Assembly (NCBI GenBank): GCA_030562195.1
Contig: JAUJPP010000007.1
Coordinates: forward strand, 16,861,769 to 16,925,768
Source: Nipponacmea schrenckii
Taxonomy: Eukaryota > Mollusca > Gastropoda > Lottiidae
DNA: 64,000 bases
Direction: 5' to 3'
Part shown: positions 1 through 12,320 of the stretch, piece by piece
How the letters are laid out: each line of letters begins with the position of its first letter
How positions within the stretch are numbered: the stretch's first letter is position 1
Position numbers and translations under genes: made by a program
The notes under the pieces: generated by a model
Database searches by the model: none
Told to the model about the DNA's origin: nothing
The model's input: only the letters and a program-made list of their open reading frames with translations

Positions 1-2590
1 AGTGACCACATGATAGAGATTGATTTCAGAAAAAAATTGGCTACTGTAATATGGGTACTTGCAATACCAAGGGGAGCGCGCGTTCTTTACAGGGTCATAC
101 GTGCAGCTCTGGCACTTTATAAACTTGAAGGAAACCAACCTGGCAGAGTTTCTGGTATAAGGAATAGACGCATTAGAAGAATATTCAACCGTTACGGGTG
201 AAGGCGATTAATCGAACTTTTGTCGCCCTCTAATGATTGAGCAACCTTCAATTGTATTGCTTTCAGTAAAAATGTGCTAAAACGTCTTGTATAATTTGAT
301 TTCTTCGCACTTAGAAGACGGTTGATTATCTAACAAAACCAATATAATGGAGAAACCTTTATTTTATATGAATACCTTTCTGTTCAATTGATTTCATTAC
401 AGACCAATATACCGACAAAAGATTTCCTATATTTTAGAGGTGTTAAATGTCAAAACATTTACTTACAGCTAAAAGATTTCTATAACCTTTATAGCAAACG
501 CCCACATTGTATTAGTACTAACGCCATGGTGGCTGTGGAACGAGGTGGGTTCACAGCTTTTGTCAGATACTTAGGATTATATCCACAGGATATTGTTTGG
601 GTCTGACAAAAAGGTGCAGAATTTCATTTCTTGCCAGGGCCCTAACTAAGGTCTTTTTATAGTGATGTCTATCATAGCAACACTTTCAATAGATTAGAGT
701 TACCATCTTTACTGGAGACATGAAATAGACGATATATTTAGCGATTATCATATTTGCTTGGCAATCAACTAAATCAATTATTTATCATATTATTTTGTAT
801 ATTAATTTATAGATGTGAATTTACAAATTATAATTAGAAGTCACAAAATAGTCAGTACCAATATCTAAAATTAAACATTTTAAATTATGTGTGTCTCAGA
901 AAGTTTTATTCAACGGAAATTTACGGAAGTAGCCGAGCGGTAACCAAATGACCCTAGTCAGAGAATTATTGACAGATATCATATAAGATGAGGAAATTTA
1001 GCGTTTGGGCGCTTTCTAGGCAAATAGGTCCGGAGTTGGATAAGATTGGTATGCAAATCCATCTAAACTTCGCCTGAATAAGAGGGTAGGGCTATTGTCA
1101 TTTGGACGTTTTTTTTTCATTTGGAAGACAATCTCATAACTAATTTAATACTCCGGATGAATTTTGAGCGTTGGACATACATGCTGCTGACCTAGTGAAA
1201 ACTACATCCTCTCCCACCATGACAGTTAATACAATACTGCTTCGTCTATCTAGAAAACCTTTAAAGAGCGACGTGACGAATTGTAACACAATTAATGTAC
1301 AGGTTCGAAATCCTCTCAGAATGTCAAAGAGCTGAAATTGAATCTTCTTTACCCGAACACAATAAATGACTGTTTCAATTCCTACTTGATATAGTGGCGG
1401 TGCAATCCATTTGTTTATAAGAAAACATGCAAATTGCAATCCATTAAACCTCATGGTCTTGATTGCTATAAAAAAAACTTTTTAAAAATAAAGTTATTCA
1501 GCATTGATGTTTCTGACAGAGGCGTGAATGAATTTAATTTTGTCCGGATTGCTTTCAATGTGCCAATCGTAAAGCATCAAACAAAAAGCGAAAGGCTGCA
1601 GGCGAATTATTAAGATTGTTCGATTTTAGTCTGTTCTTTAGGTTATTTGATGTAGTCTCAACTCAAAAGCATGTTCCATTCTTTTGGGAAATCTGCACTG
1701 ACACCAAGAGGCGTTATCTCATTAAACGATATTTGAACAGTTAGTTTCTGTAGATATATAAATGACTGGGTATATTTCCCTAAAGTAATATACATGTATC
1801 GGTATATTGCTATATATTTTATTTGTCACGTTTCAGTTCCATCCCAAGTAATAAAGTCAAACTGGCAGGAATCGTGTAACTCTAATTTTGTTGATGACAT
1901 TTCGTAGGTCGGTAGCCTTACAATGTCAAACTGTTCTTAGCTCCGTCAACATAAGGACTAGGCATTTTCCTGATTAGCTATTTGTAAATGCAGCAATGTG
2001 ATCGGGTCGTACGCAAGCGATCAAACCAATTATCATGTAACTACAAGTTCTCGTGTGCTTTTGATTTACAGACGATTAACAGAATTCATATTCTATAAAA
2101 ACAGAAGGTTTGAAATAAGATTCGACAAGAGCGCTGAAGGAACTCTCACGGTAGGTAAAATATTAATTGCTCAGAAACAATTTTGACGGCTTCCGTTATC
2201 ATCAAGACACTGTTACCCCTCTGGATATATTACTACTAGTATCTGGGCCCGCTTGGTCGTAGTTCGCTAATTGTCTTCATCTTTTCTGTTTGATATTCCG
2301 AGGTCTTTGAAAAAAAAGAAACATATGACCATGAAACTAGTTGATAGCTAACATTATTAAATTAGAACAATTCTCTTTAGAAATCGAACATCGTGTCTGA
2401 TGGCCTCTCATGGCCGACCATCTATCATGTCTATGTTTGGCTAGAAATGATTCCTCAAAGGATTCCCTTATTAGTTACTTCTCACCTCTCATGAGAAATA
2501 ATCAACACAATTAACAAGGTTCTTGATTATTATTTCTGCAATTGTAACTAATTGCCATCGTGGGTATAAATTTATTTTCTTTAATAAAAT
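1..2590. other. Intergenic stretch, no gene recognised
   Basis: No open reading frame here resembles a known family, and I see no exon with coding-like sequence between good splice sites. The longest open frame, 104 codons on the minus strand at 1140-1454, has no recognisable motif. A stretch near 926-940 looks like the A-box of a Ser/Leu tRNA, but no B-box lies at a usable distance, so I do not call a tRNA. Confidence 0.5.
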
Positions 2591-2850
2591 TAGCTGCAAA
2601 CAATTTATTTTTTATTAAACTCAACGTGTGAAAAATGTGACGTTCAATATGTATGAGAGACCAAACTTTCTGTAAGAGAACGTTTAAATTGTCCACGATT
2701 TGATGTCACCCACCATCTTGATTGGGAATCATCTTAATTTTACTAACCACACTCTTAGTCATTTGAAGGCGACACCAATTGAGCAGGTGCTCATAGAAGA
2801 AGAAATCACTTCCAAATCATCAAAACTATACAAAGAAAACTTCTAGATCA
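2590..2850 (+). pseudogene. Decayed GIY-YIG endonuclease end of a retroelement, copy 1
   Basis: Conceptual translation gives a broken GIY-YIG nuclease. From about 2632 it reads CEKCDVQYV, then a stop where Gly is expected, then ETKLSVRER. This matches the C-x2-C, Y-(V/I)-G-E-T and R-x-R-x(n)-H pattern of endonucleases carried by Penelope-like and related retroelements. After a small deletion near 2722 it continues IGNHLNFTNHTLSHLKATP and then IEQV, ending in a stop after YKENF near 2846. The premature stop and frameshift show it is dead. A second copy in the same orientation lies about 850 bp downstream. Family assignment is by motif only. Confidence 0.6.
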
Positions 2851-3529
2851 ACCAACTGTAAACTGTGGCTGCTCTTCTTGGATTTAATGTCCAATGCGAT
2901 TCGCATATTATACCATTTGTTGAATAATACAACAACACTTCATGTCAAGTTTCTCGGGTTGTTAAACGAAGTTTTTCTGAGCTACAAAATATATTCCCAA
3001 GTATTTTTTCTAAAATAACAATTGATAATAGGCCTAGCTAATTCAAAAAGTCGAAACCTGAATGATATCCTTGTTCACGGTAGACTTAATCCAATTAATC
3101 AGAATTTATCCTTGTGCATCAGTTCATTTTCGGCCATTGAAAAGTATTTCCGAACCCTATTATAGCAATTTTTTTTTTGTCGTTTCAATTTATTTATTGA
3201 TCGTCGATATTATGTTTCAGTGCAAGTGTTTTAAAAATTTATACAGAAAATATATGACTATTATTATGATTTTTAAAATTTTAAGTTTATGTAAAAAAGT
3301 CTATGTTCTTGTCTAGCTAAGTAGGCCTACTTTTTAACCTAAAGGCTCTAACTTGCTACCTTGCAACGACCCTTACCTCAATAGAGCGATGATTCCCTAT
3401 CTTTTTCAGACAAACACTCCAGATTAATCATTTGATATAAATTCGTATAATAGGCCTACATTGATGTATTCGTATACAATGGACATTTTTTAACATCGCT
3501 TTCAATTGTAGAATTTGTTATCGAGCCAT

Positions 3530-3770
3530 AACTCTATCGTTTCGACATCTCCCATCACCTGGATAATCCTATTGGGAACCATTTCAATTCTTTCAACCAT
3601 TCCTTAGCAGATATGAAAGTGACACCCATTGAAAAAGTCATCACAGTAGAAGACACCAACCCTAAAAGTTCAAGACTATACAGGGAGAGCTTTCTTCATT
3701 TTGCCAGAAAATTTGAAGCTGTCCTTTTGATCCTGTACCTAAATTATTTCCCTAAATGAAAATTATAAGT
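3530..3770 (+). pseudogene. Decayed GIY-YIG endonuclease end of a retroelement, copy 2
   Basis: This is the same family as the copy at 2590-2850. The frame beginning with cgt at about 3538 reads RFDISHHLDNPIGNHFNSF, then NHSLADMKVTPIEKV, and runs to a stop near 3760. The pattern G-N-H-F-N-x(3)-N-H-S-L-x(3)-K-V-T-x-I-E-x-V is typical of the C-terminal half of retroelement GIY-YIG domains. The N-terminal catalytic half is not recognisable. Sequence after the stop, to about 4130, may be the element's 3' non-coding end. Confidence 0.6.
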
Positions 3771-3789
3771 ATTATAAATTCCTTTATTA

Positions 3790-4718
3790 GGTCCAAGATT
3801 TTTTATATGATAACGTTATGATTTTGTTTTATAACCACACAATTATTGTAAACTTAACTTTAACCCTGTACCAGTGCCTTATATTGAATAGTAACTTGTT
3901 ACTTTTCAATCACCCTAATCTCTATGTATGGAGCTCATCATTACACCCCCTTGTCGGCGTGAAGTAGAGCCCACACTACACCATCTCTTCAGACTCTGGG
4001 CTCTCAATCGGACTACGAACATTTTTCATCGAAAATATTCTTCAGAGATTTGAATATAACTATGTGGGCTGACCTAAACCATATCTCTTATGTTGTCTAA
4101 CTCCCACGGTAGACTGCAAATGTCACATTAAGATGTTTTTTATAGCAATATTTGATCTATGTAATGTAATAATAAAATCATCAAATCATTTCCAAAAGAT
4201 AAATCATAAAAAGTGGGGTAACTCTGAGAAGGTAGAGTTTGTCGCGAGTTGTTAAAAGTTACTTGACGTGGTATAGTATTTCTCTTGTTTCTTTGTTTTT
4301 GACCATTGATAGGATTCAAAATCTAACCTAACAAGGTCACAAATTAAGTCGATAGTGTAGTTGGAATGGACATCGCTTAATAAGATTGTGGGAAATATAA
4401 AAATCTATTTTCCTCGAATTTTCTAATGATTTTACGTAGTCTCGATCAATAAATAGTAGTTACTTAAATGGATTCAGACCACAACTAATTTGTGCCTGTT
4501 AAAGCTATCATGAAGTAATGAGAATGTAACAATGAATATTATCATTTTAATTTGAACATGGCAGTTTGAAATTACTTTTATTTGCTGCTAGGGGAATGCA
4601 TTTTTGGAAAATATTTAACATTATTTTCATGCATCTTTATCTTTTTGATTGCGTTTTCAGAAGATGCATTTAATTATTACAATAAAAAGGTTGTAGTAGC
4701 CAAAAGAGATTTTAAACT
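3790..4718. other. Upstream flank of UROS, no gene recognised
   Basis: AT-rich sequence with no convincing exon. The first part may be the 3' end of the retroelement relic before it. The last few hundred bases should include the UROS promoter and 5' UTR. No TATA box or CpG-rich block stands out. Confidence 0.4.
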
Positions 4719-4726
4719 ATGATGAA

Positions 4727-7700
4727 ATGAGTATGGATAGTGGAGGTCAAGCTGCTAACACTAGGACTGTACAAAAGGTCACCAAAAATCTGATTTTCTT
4801 GTTTAAAGCACCTAAAGATGAAGAAGAAGATGAATATGTAAAGGTAATATATATCCTACTGGGCAATTATGTAGCATATCATTAGTGATACATACAATGT
4901 TTTACAGTTAACAGAATAAAATCTGCAATATTTGCTGGAACCAAAGACATCTCTACCTGGGTGTGACTTTATTTGTTAACCAACTCAGATAGTGATTGCA
5001 GTATAATTTCACTCAATTAAAGCAGAGAAGAGTGTGATGAAGTGTTATTGGAAGACGTCCAAGCGAAACTGTTGTCTTTCCATGAGGACCATATTTTTTT
5101 GGTTTTAAATCATATTAATTGTATTATCAACCACTGATGCCTAGTTCATGTTATTGAATATTATCTTAAAAGGGGCAGTATGAAAAGTAAACCTAAATGA
5201 TACTAGAAAATATTCGTAAAATAGGCCTATGCTATTAACATCAATATCTACTGTAACAGATTTTAAGATTTAACATCATACTTTAAAAAATATTTTGGTG
5301 ATTAAATATTGACTGTTTGATAAATTAAGTGAAAACTTTCGGAATTTTGCTAGATTTTGATGTAAAGTTTACATGATTTTGAGAGAAAAAAAATTTAAAA
5401 TAAAGGAAAATGTGCCTGATGTTATTAGACCTAGTTCTTAACAATTTTACCAGGCTGGTAATCAGACTTGCTTGTTTACAGGGGCAAGTAACATATCCTA
5501 TCTTTCAAATTTCTTATTGTTCAAAATGAGAATTGAGAATAAATTGCCCACCACCTTCTTCATGTCCCCCCCCCTCCCCCTCTTATCCCCACCCCCACAA
5601 AATGATTCATACAAATGCCACAGGGATATATATGGTATTGTTAATTGATTGATGTATTGATTGTAGGTTCTTTCTGAAGCAGGATGTTTGGTAGTTCTTC
5701 TACCAGTGTTAAGTTTTAATTTTATCAACAAAGAACAACTATCACAGAGTTTAGAGGTCATTGAGAGATATTGTGCTGTGATATTAACTAGTACTAGAGG
5801 TGTAGAGGCAGTATCTATTGCTCTCAAAAACTGTAAGTTTAGTAAAATTCATAATAAGTAGACACTACATATAAGTATACAATGATAAGAAAACAAAGAT
5901 ATTTAAAAGAAACACAAGAAACAATTTGGGGCTACAGTGGATCAGTCCGTTAAACACTAACTTGTTGGCTAACCTGAAGTCCCTGGGTTCAATTCCTGCA
6001 AAGGTCGAGATGAACTTTCATATTTTTCAACCCAGTTTCCCCTTGTTGGTAATGAAGGTTGGTCTAGTCATTCAGATGAAACAATAAACAAAGGCCAAGT
6101 ATGTGACTGACTGAACTCATTAAAGATCACTTGACGATTGGAAATCACCATGCAGTGTGCAATGAGGGAAATATTGAATGGACAGCAGCATTAGCCTACT
6201 CTTTTTGCGATTTCCATCTGTCAAGGGATCTTTAAAGTGCACAGTTTGTAGCACAAGGGTCCTCTGTTTAGTATATCAAAAATAAACAGTATTTAAAGTG
6301 TATTGGGAATATATTTGAACAGGAATTCCTAAAAAAAAAAAATTTTCAGTAGTATTTTTTGATTTTTGAATAATATCTCCTGGACTTGGCATAAGAGATA
6401 GAAAGATTTCTATATAAGGAAATGTCTTTCAAAGCATTATAAAATCTTAAAATCTACCCCTCCTTGATAGTTTCCCATTTGTCTAGTTTGTTTTATTTCT
6501 TCTTGGAAACCCATTTATAAATATATATATATATTATAGAATATGTTCTTCTAATTCTATGTTATTCTATTGTAGCTTCCAAATCATGTGATCTCAGTGA
6601 AGTAACTTGTTATGTGGTTGGTAAGGCTACAGGAAAAGCAGGTTGGTTTAAAGTCTACTTGATCTGGGGCCTTTTTCACAAAAAAAGTGACTTCGATAAC
6701 ATCTAGATTTTAAGAAATACACTGATCTTATGGGATAACAAAATAATGTTTAAAATCTAGATATATAAAACTATAGCCAAGAAAAGATGTTTCTGCTCAT
6801 CCAAATTTGATTCAAAACATAAACATGAAAAGTGCACTCTGGTTGGTAGAGAATTCCATTCACATCATGTCATTTTAACATGATTGAATTCTGATGAATT
6901 AAGAGTACTAATATTGATATTCTGTGTAATTGTAGCAAGGAAATTAGGTTTTAAATGTAAGGGAGAAGACTCTGGTAATGCTGAAGAACTGCTGAAAATT
7001 ATTTTATCAGGTAAATATTTTGATATTGGGGGTATGAGGAGGCTTCTGTGCATTTAAAAGTTTGTAATTGGTCATTGTATTTTTCCAAAGAATCACAAAC
7101 ATCTGAAAGATATAATGGTGCCAATCAATGCTAACAGTGTCAGTGATATACTCAAACAGTTCTCAAAGCTACTATCAGTCTCACAGCCTAGAAATTTAGA
7201 CATGTCATTTCAGCTGGTCAATTGTTCTTAAATTAAAGATAAAATAAAATACAATTTAATTGTGAACAGTGCAATATATAAACTGTATTTTAGATTTAGA
7301 AGGAACAAGTGAACCTGTATTATATCCTTGTGCTAGTATTCGTAGAGATACAATTAGTGATTCTCTTCATGAACATGGTTCGTTATATTTCCTTCTTAAA
7401 TATTCGCTCTAGGAGCCACAGTGGCTTTGCTTGCTAACCTGAAGGTCCAGTATCAATCCTGGCAAAAGTTGAGATGAACTTCCAGATTTTTTCTTTTTTT
7501 TTTCAATTGTCAGTTATGCAGGACAATAAACCATGACCCTATGAGCTACAGGCTGTTAGAATTTATTGGACTCAGACAAGGTTCAGGATGTTATTTCTAT
7601 GGCAAAGAATGACGTGATAGTTGTGTCAGAACTGACTTACTAGTGCCAAATCAACTTTGCTTCTGTATAGTTAATGTATTTGTACAGGTATAGAATTTAA

Positions 7701-10552
7701 GGAAATAAATGTCTATGAAACAGTTAAAGAAAGCAATTTAGATCAACTAGTTGAAGATGCTGTACAGAAACTGGTGAGTCAGTCTGTCTTTCATATAAAA
7801 AAAAGTTCTAAGAGAAAGTGTATATGTTAAAAATGTAATATTAAGTGGATTGTAAAGAGGTTATCTCCTTTATTTTTGTGTAAATTCTATAAAACCAGAC
7901 ATAGTTTAAGTTGCTGACTTAACAATTTAACAATAATATACACCGTTTCAATTAACCCTTTTAAATTGAATTCAAATGATACATATCAGTAACTTGTATA
8001 ATTGAAAAGTATTTTCAGGTATAATTTATATCTTTTTTTGATGATATATTCAGTTCGTTACATGATCAATTGGTTTACTCACTCACTTATAATACTAATG
8101 AGACCAACGTTTAATGCCTAATTGGAATTTTAAACTTCTTATCTTTAAAATATAAAGAATATATTTTCGAATTTTCAGGGTCGTCCAGAATATATAGTGT
8201 ATTTTAGTCCGTCTGCTGTAAAATATACCCAGAATCTCTTTGATAATGGAGTATTAGATACCTGTGAAACTAAGGTAGGGTGATTTCTATATTTAAAAAT
8301 CTTCACAATGTCAAGCTATTACAAACTCTATCTTATACATCTTCACAATGTCAAGCTATTACAAACTCTATCTTATACATCTTCACAATGTCAAGCTATT
8401 ATAAACTTCATCTTATACATCTTCACAATGTCAAGCTATTACAAACTTCATCTTATACATCTTCACAATGTCAAGCTATTACAAACTCTATCTTATACAT
8501 CTTCACAATGTCAAGCTATTACAAACTCTATCTTATACATCTTCACAATGTCAAGCTATTACAAACTTCATCTATACATCTTCCAATGTCAAGCTATTAC
8601 AAACTTCATCTTATACATCTTCACAATGTCAAGCTATTACAAACTTCTATCTTATACATCTCCACAATGTCAAGCTATTACAAACTTTATCTTATACATC
8701 TTCCACAATGTCAAGCTATTACAAACTTCTATCTTATACATCTTCACAATGTCAAGCTATTACAAACTCTATCTTATACATCTTCACAATGTCAAGCTAT
8801 TACAAACTCTATCTTATACATCTTCACAATGTCAAGCTATTACAAACTCTATCTTATACATCTCACAATGTCAAGCTATTACAAACTTCATCTTATACAT
8901 CTTCACAATGTCAAGTATTACAAACTTCATCTTATACATCTTCACAATGTCAAGTTATTACAAACTCATCTTATACATCTCCAATGTCAAGCTATTACAA
9001 CTTCATCTTATACTATCTTCACAATGTCAAGTTATTACAAACTTCATCTTTTACATCTTCACAATGTCAAGCTATTACAAACTTTACTTATACATCTCAC
9101 AATTCAAGTATTACAAACTCTATCTTACACAGTCCACAATGTCAAGCTATTACAAACTTCATCTTATACATCTCCACAATGTCAAGCTACTACAAACTCT
9201 CTTATACATCTTCACAATGTCAAGCTAATACGAACTTCATCTTAACATCTCCACAATGTCAAGTCTATTACAAACTTCATCTTATACATCTCCACAATGT
9301 CAAGCTATACAAACTCTCTTTTACATCTTCACAATGTCAAGCTATACGACTTCATCTATACATCTTCACAATGTCAAGTATTACAAACTCTATCTACACA
9401 TCTTCACAATTTCAACTATTACAAACTCATCTTATACATCTCCACAATGTCAAGTTATTACAAACTCTATCTTATACATCTTCACAATGTCAAGCTATTA
9501 CAAACTTCATCTTATACATCTTCACAATGTCAAGCTATTACAAACTTCATCTTATACATCTTCACAATGTCAAGTTATTACAAACTCTATCTTATACATC
9601 TTCACAATGTCAAGCTATTACAATCTTCATCTTATATATCTTCACAATGTCAAGTTATTACAAACTTCATCTTGTACATCGTCACAATGTCAAGCTATTA
9701 CAAACTTCATCTTATACATCTCCACAATCTCAAGCTATTACAAACTCTATCTTACACATCTCCACAATGTCAAGCTATTACAAACTTCATCTTATACATC
9801 TCCACAATGTCAAGCTACTACAAACTCTCTTATACATCTTCACAATGTCAAGCTAATACGAACTTCATCTTACACATCTCCACAATGTCAAGCTATTACA
9901 AACTTCATCTTATACATCTCCACAATGTCAAGCTACTACAAACTCTCTTATACATCTTCACAATGTCAAGCTAATACGAACTTCATCTTATACATCTTCA
10001 CAATGTCAAGCTATTACAAACTCTATCTTATACATCTTCACAATGTCAAGCTATTACAAACTCTATCTTATACATCTTCACAATGTCAAGCTATTACAAA
10101 CTCTATCTTATACATCTTCACAATGTCAAGCTATTACAAACTTCATCTTAAGCCCTTCATTTCAAGGGACTAACATGGAAAAGGAGTCCTTTGAACAATA
10201 AACCAAGGACCTATGCACATATTAGATTCCTTTGCTGTTTAAAATTGTACTGAGATCGAAAAATCACATGCTATTTTTTATAGGACAATAAGCTAAGGTC
10301 AAGACTGTGTACTTTAGTTAGAAAGTTTAAAGAAAATTAGGTAATGCAGCTTTCCTTCATTGCACACCACATGAGATCGTCAAATTCCATTGAAATTTCC
10401 ATTCTGGAATATGAATCTTATTACCTCCCTTTCTATTCCAGTTTATAGCTATTGGGCCTACTACAGAGAAAGAATTAAGATCATGTGGGTTTACTATATA
10501 TGGTGTTGCTAGGAAACCTGATCCAGGAGCATTATTAGAAGTTATTCAATAA
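4727..10552 (+). CDS. UROS: Uroporphyrinogen-III synthase (8 exons)
   Basis: This enzyme closes and rearranges hydroxymethylbilane into uroporphyrinogen III, the fourth step of cytosolic haem synthesis. Exons: 4727-4843, 5667-5832, 6576-6641, 6936-7010, 7294-7377, 7688-7773, 8179-8274 and 10442-10552. All introns are GT-AG and the phases join without a break, giving 266 residues against about 265 in human. Recognisable HemD segments are LIFLFKAPKDE near the N-terminus, LLPVLSFNF, ILTSTRGVEAVSIAL (family form: FTSPRAVEA), CYVVGKAT, LYPCAS, INVYETV, VYFSPSAVKYT and FIAIGPTTEKELRSCGF. The start at 4727 gives the family length; a second Met lies two codons on. A four-codon upstream frame at 4719-4730 overlaps the start. 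Intron 7 (8275-10441) is mostly minisatellite. AATAAA at 10551-10556 overlaps the stop codon, so it may not be the signal actually used. Confidence 0.93.
5931..6265 (+). mobile_element. tRNA-derived SINE in UROS intron 2
   Basis: The head carries a perfect pol III B-box, GGTTCAATTCC, at 5986-5996, preceded by an A-box-like stretch about 50 bp upstream. The body has a run around 'cccagtttccccttgtt' and ends near 'gggatctttaaagtgcaca'. The same head and body recur at 7411-7600 (+) and on the minus strand at about 33520-33805, so this is an interspersed family. It lies between exons 2 and 3 of UROS. Confidence 0.75.
7411..7600 (+). mobile_element. tRNA-derived SINE, truncated or diverged copy in UROS intron 5
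   Basis: It shares the head 'gagccacagtggct', the phrase 'gctaacctgaaggtc' and 'gttgagatgaactt' with the SINE at 5931. The B-box is degenerate (tatcaatcc). The body breaks up after a T-rich run near 7500. Confidence 0.6.
8301..10149 (+). repeat. 40-bp minisatellite in UROS intron 7, about 46 copies
   Basis: The unit is exactly 40 bp in the clean part (cttcacaatgtcaagctatt, then acaaacttcatcttatacat or a ctcta variant). Copies at 8560-9450 are ragged, with many 1-2 bp deletions. Those at 9450-9780 and 10000-10149 are regular. A block of about two units (acttcatcttatacatctcc... ctactacaaactctct... aatacgaac) recurs near 9140-9240, 9780-9870 and 9900-9990, showing duplication of groups of units. 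The array starts about 27 bp after the exon 7 donor. Because the unit lacks stops, it creates three overlapping 220-460 codon open frames, which are artefacts and not genes. Confidence 0.97.
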
Positions 10553-10556
10553 TAAA

Positions 10557-11085
10557 GTGAGATATGACACTGTGACTAAGTCGACTCTAAGTCGACTCTA
10601 AAACATGAAGGCTATGCATGTACAATGTACTTTATTTTAATTTTCTTTTGCAGAGTATATTATGCTCATTTATATATTTTATACAGTAGGCATTACAGGG
10701 ACACATTCCCCATCCGTTTTGACCAATACCGGAAACGGGAATTGTTGAGATGAGCTAGTCAATAATAGAGTTCATAGCTAAAAATCAAATCTTTGCTGTA
10801 CAGATTTTTTCCGCGATTGAAACCTAAAATGCTTACTCGTCTTTTCTTGAGATTCTGCTGATTCCTAACTTAAGGTTTTTTTGAAGGAATTATGTATTTG
10901 ATGTAGATTTCTAGTCTTTCTTATTATTCAAGACACAAATCAACCGGTGAAAATGTTGAATCTGTCCCTTCGATATATATAAAAAAAATATATTATGTTA
11001 TTACCAGACTCTATTTATCATTTGTTATTGTTTTATTAATATAAAATATTAATATTAACTCAGTGGTTGTTTTTTTATTTAAGAC
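10557..11085. other. UROS 3' flank
   Basis: AT-rich, with no exon recognised. It includes a short tandem 'aagtcgactct' doublet near 10577-10600. Confidence 0.4.
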
Positions 11086-11405
11086 ATCTGACTATCTTCT
11101 GCTAGGCACCCTACTTTTGTTATATGAACTTGACTATTGTGCTAGGCACCCTACTCTTGTGATAGGAACTTGACTATAGTGCTAGACATCAGACTCTTGT
11201 GATAGGAACTTGACGATAGTGCTAGACATCGGACTCTTGTGATAGGAACAAGACTATTGTGCTAGACATCCGACTCTTGTGATAGGAACTTGACTATTGT
11301 GCTGAAATTCCTCTTTTTTGATAGAAACCTGACTATTGTGCTAAACATCCGACTGTTTTTATAGGAACAAGAATAATGTGCTAGACACTGGACTCTTGTT
11401 CTTTG
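11086..11405 (+). repeat. 40-bp tandem array, about 8 copies
   Basis: The unit is about 40 bp: gtgctagacatccgactctt followed by gtgataggaacttgactatt. Copies differ at several positions and the ends are degenerate. Its sequence is unrelated to the 40-bp array in the UROS intron, although the period is the same. Confidence 0.85.
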
Positions 11406-11503
11406 GTTCATCCGACTCGTGAATAAGGGCTATGGGCAGTTTATGAAGAAGTCCTTGAACGTACTGGGATTTCCCCCAAAAAGTGAGTTATATATCTTAC
11501 TTT

Positions 11504-11720
11504 ACCGCGTCTGCTTGGATATATGAGGACCCGGGAGCCGCGATGGGCCAGGGTTCTATCGAGTCGAGATAATACCTTCGTACTTTTCAACCCGATTTCC
11601 CTTTGTCAGAAGCAGGTCGAGGGGGAATGCGGGGTGATATAAAAAAAATACGCCACGTTAAAGACCAAAACAGTCGAAAATCGAAACAGGAGGAGGCTAA
11701 TAGGGTTGGCAAAATATTCC
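11504..11720 (+). mobile_element. Diverged SINE-like element
   Basis: It contains a B-box-like 'ggttctatcga' near 11552 and the body phrase 'tttcaacccgatttccctttg'. That phrase matches the body of the SINE at 5931 ('tttcaacccagtttccccttg'). Only the core is alignable by eye. Confidence 0.45.
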
Positions 11721-11927
11721 TCATTCGACACTGCATGACGTCGTCCTTCATAAGCCCACAGAATTCTACGACGTAAAACCCCATTCATCTCATGTTCTGA
11801 TGAAAATGCGAAAGGTTTTTTGATATCCAGTCTATGCAGACATTTTGATAATGTTAAAGGTACTACCATTAATAATGTCCAAAACTAGGCCCAAATGTTT
11901 AGGTTTTTTTTTTATAATCCACTAAAT

Positions 11928-12020
11928 CCATGGGCTGAATGTGAGACAGGACCATGTCCTTGTGTATTGGGCCTAATTCTGACCCATGTAAAATAAAGAG
12001 TTTATTATTATTATTATTAT
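11928..12020 (+). mobile_element. 3' tail of an interspersed element ending in (TTA)n, copy A
   Basis: About 83 bp, from 'ccatgggctgaatgtgagac' to 'aataaagagtttattatta', is identical by eye to 56086-56170 and ends in a TTA microsatellite. Two identical unlinked copies with the same end suggest a recently mobile SINE or LINE tail. The body of the element is not recognised. Confidence 0.65.
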
Positions 12021-12320
12021 AATCCCCCCGCTCCCCCAAAATAAAATAATAAAGTAAGAAGTGTTTTTTCATAATTAGTTTATTAATGAATACGTCGTGT
12101 TTCTTTAGTAATAGCTTCTTAGTAAGTTCAACTGATGATATATACTCGTATTGAACTTTATAACGACAGAGAAATACAACGTTCAAATGCCATCAAAAAT
12201 TAAATTATATTTATTTTATTCTAAAATTAAATTTTGTAGCAATAGAAATATTTTAAGGTATTTATGAAGCACCAGTCACATGATGCGTTGTATAGTAATA
12301 TAAGCTACACACGTTATTTC

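Noticed and set aside
926..1065. Possible tRNA-Ser/Leu gene (gtagccgagcggt at 926)
   Set aside because: The only B-box-like sequence is about 120 bp away and degenerate, and no cloverleaf forms by eye.
1140..1454. 104-codon minus-strand frame
   Set aside because: No motif, no family resemblance and no supporting neighbours; likely chance.
8280..10173. Long overlapping open frames of 225-462 codons rich in S, Y, L, Q, I
   Set aside because: They are generated by a 40-bp repeat without stops, read in three frames, inside a UROS intron. No coding signal.
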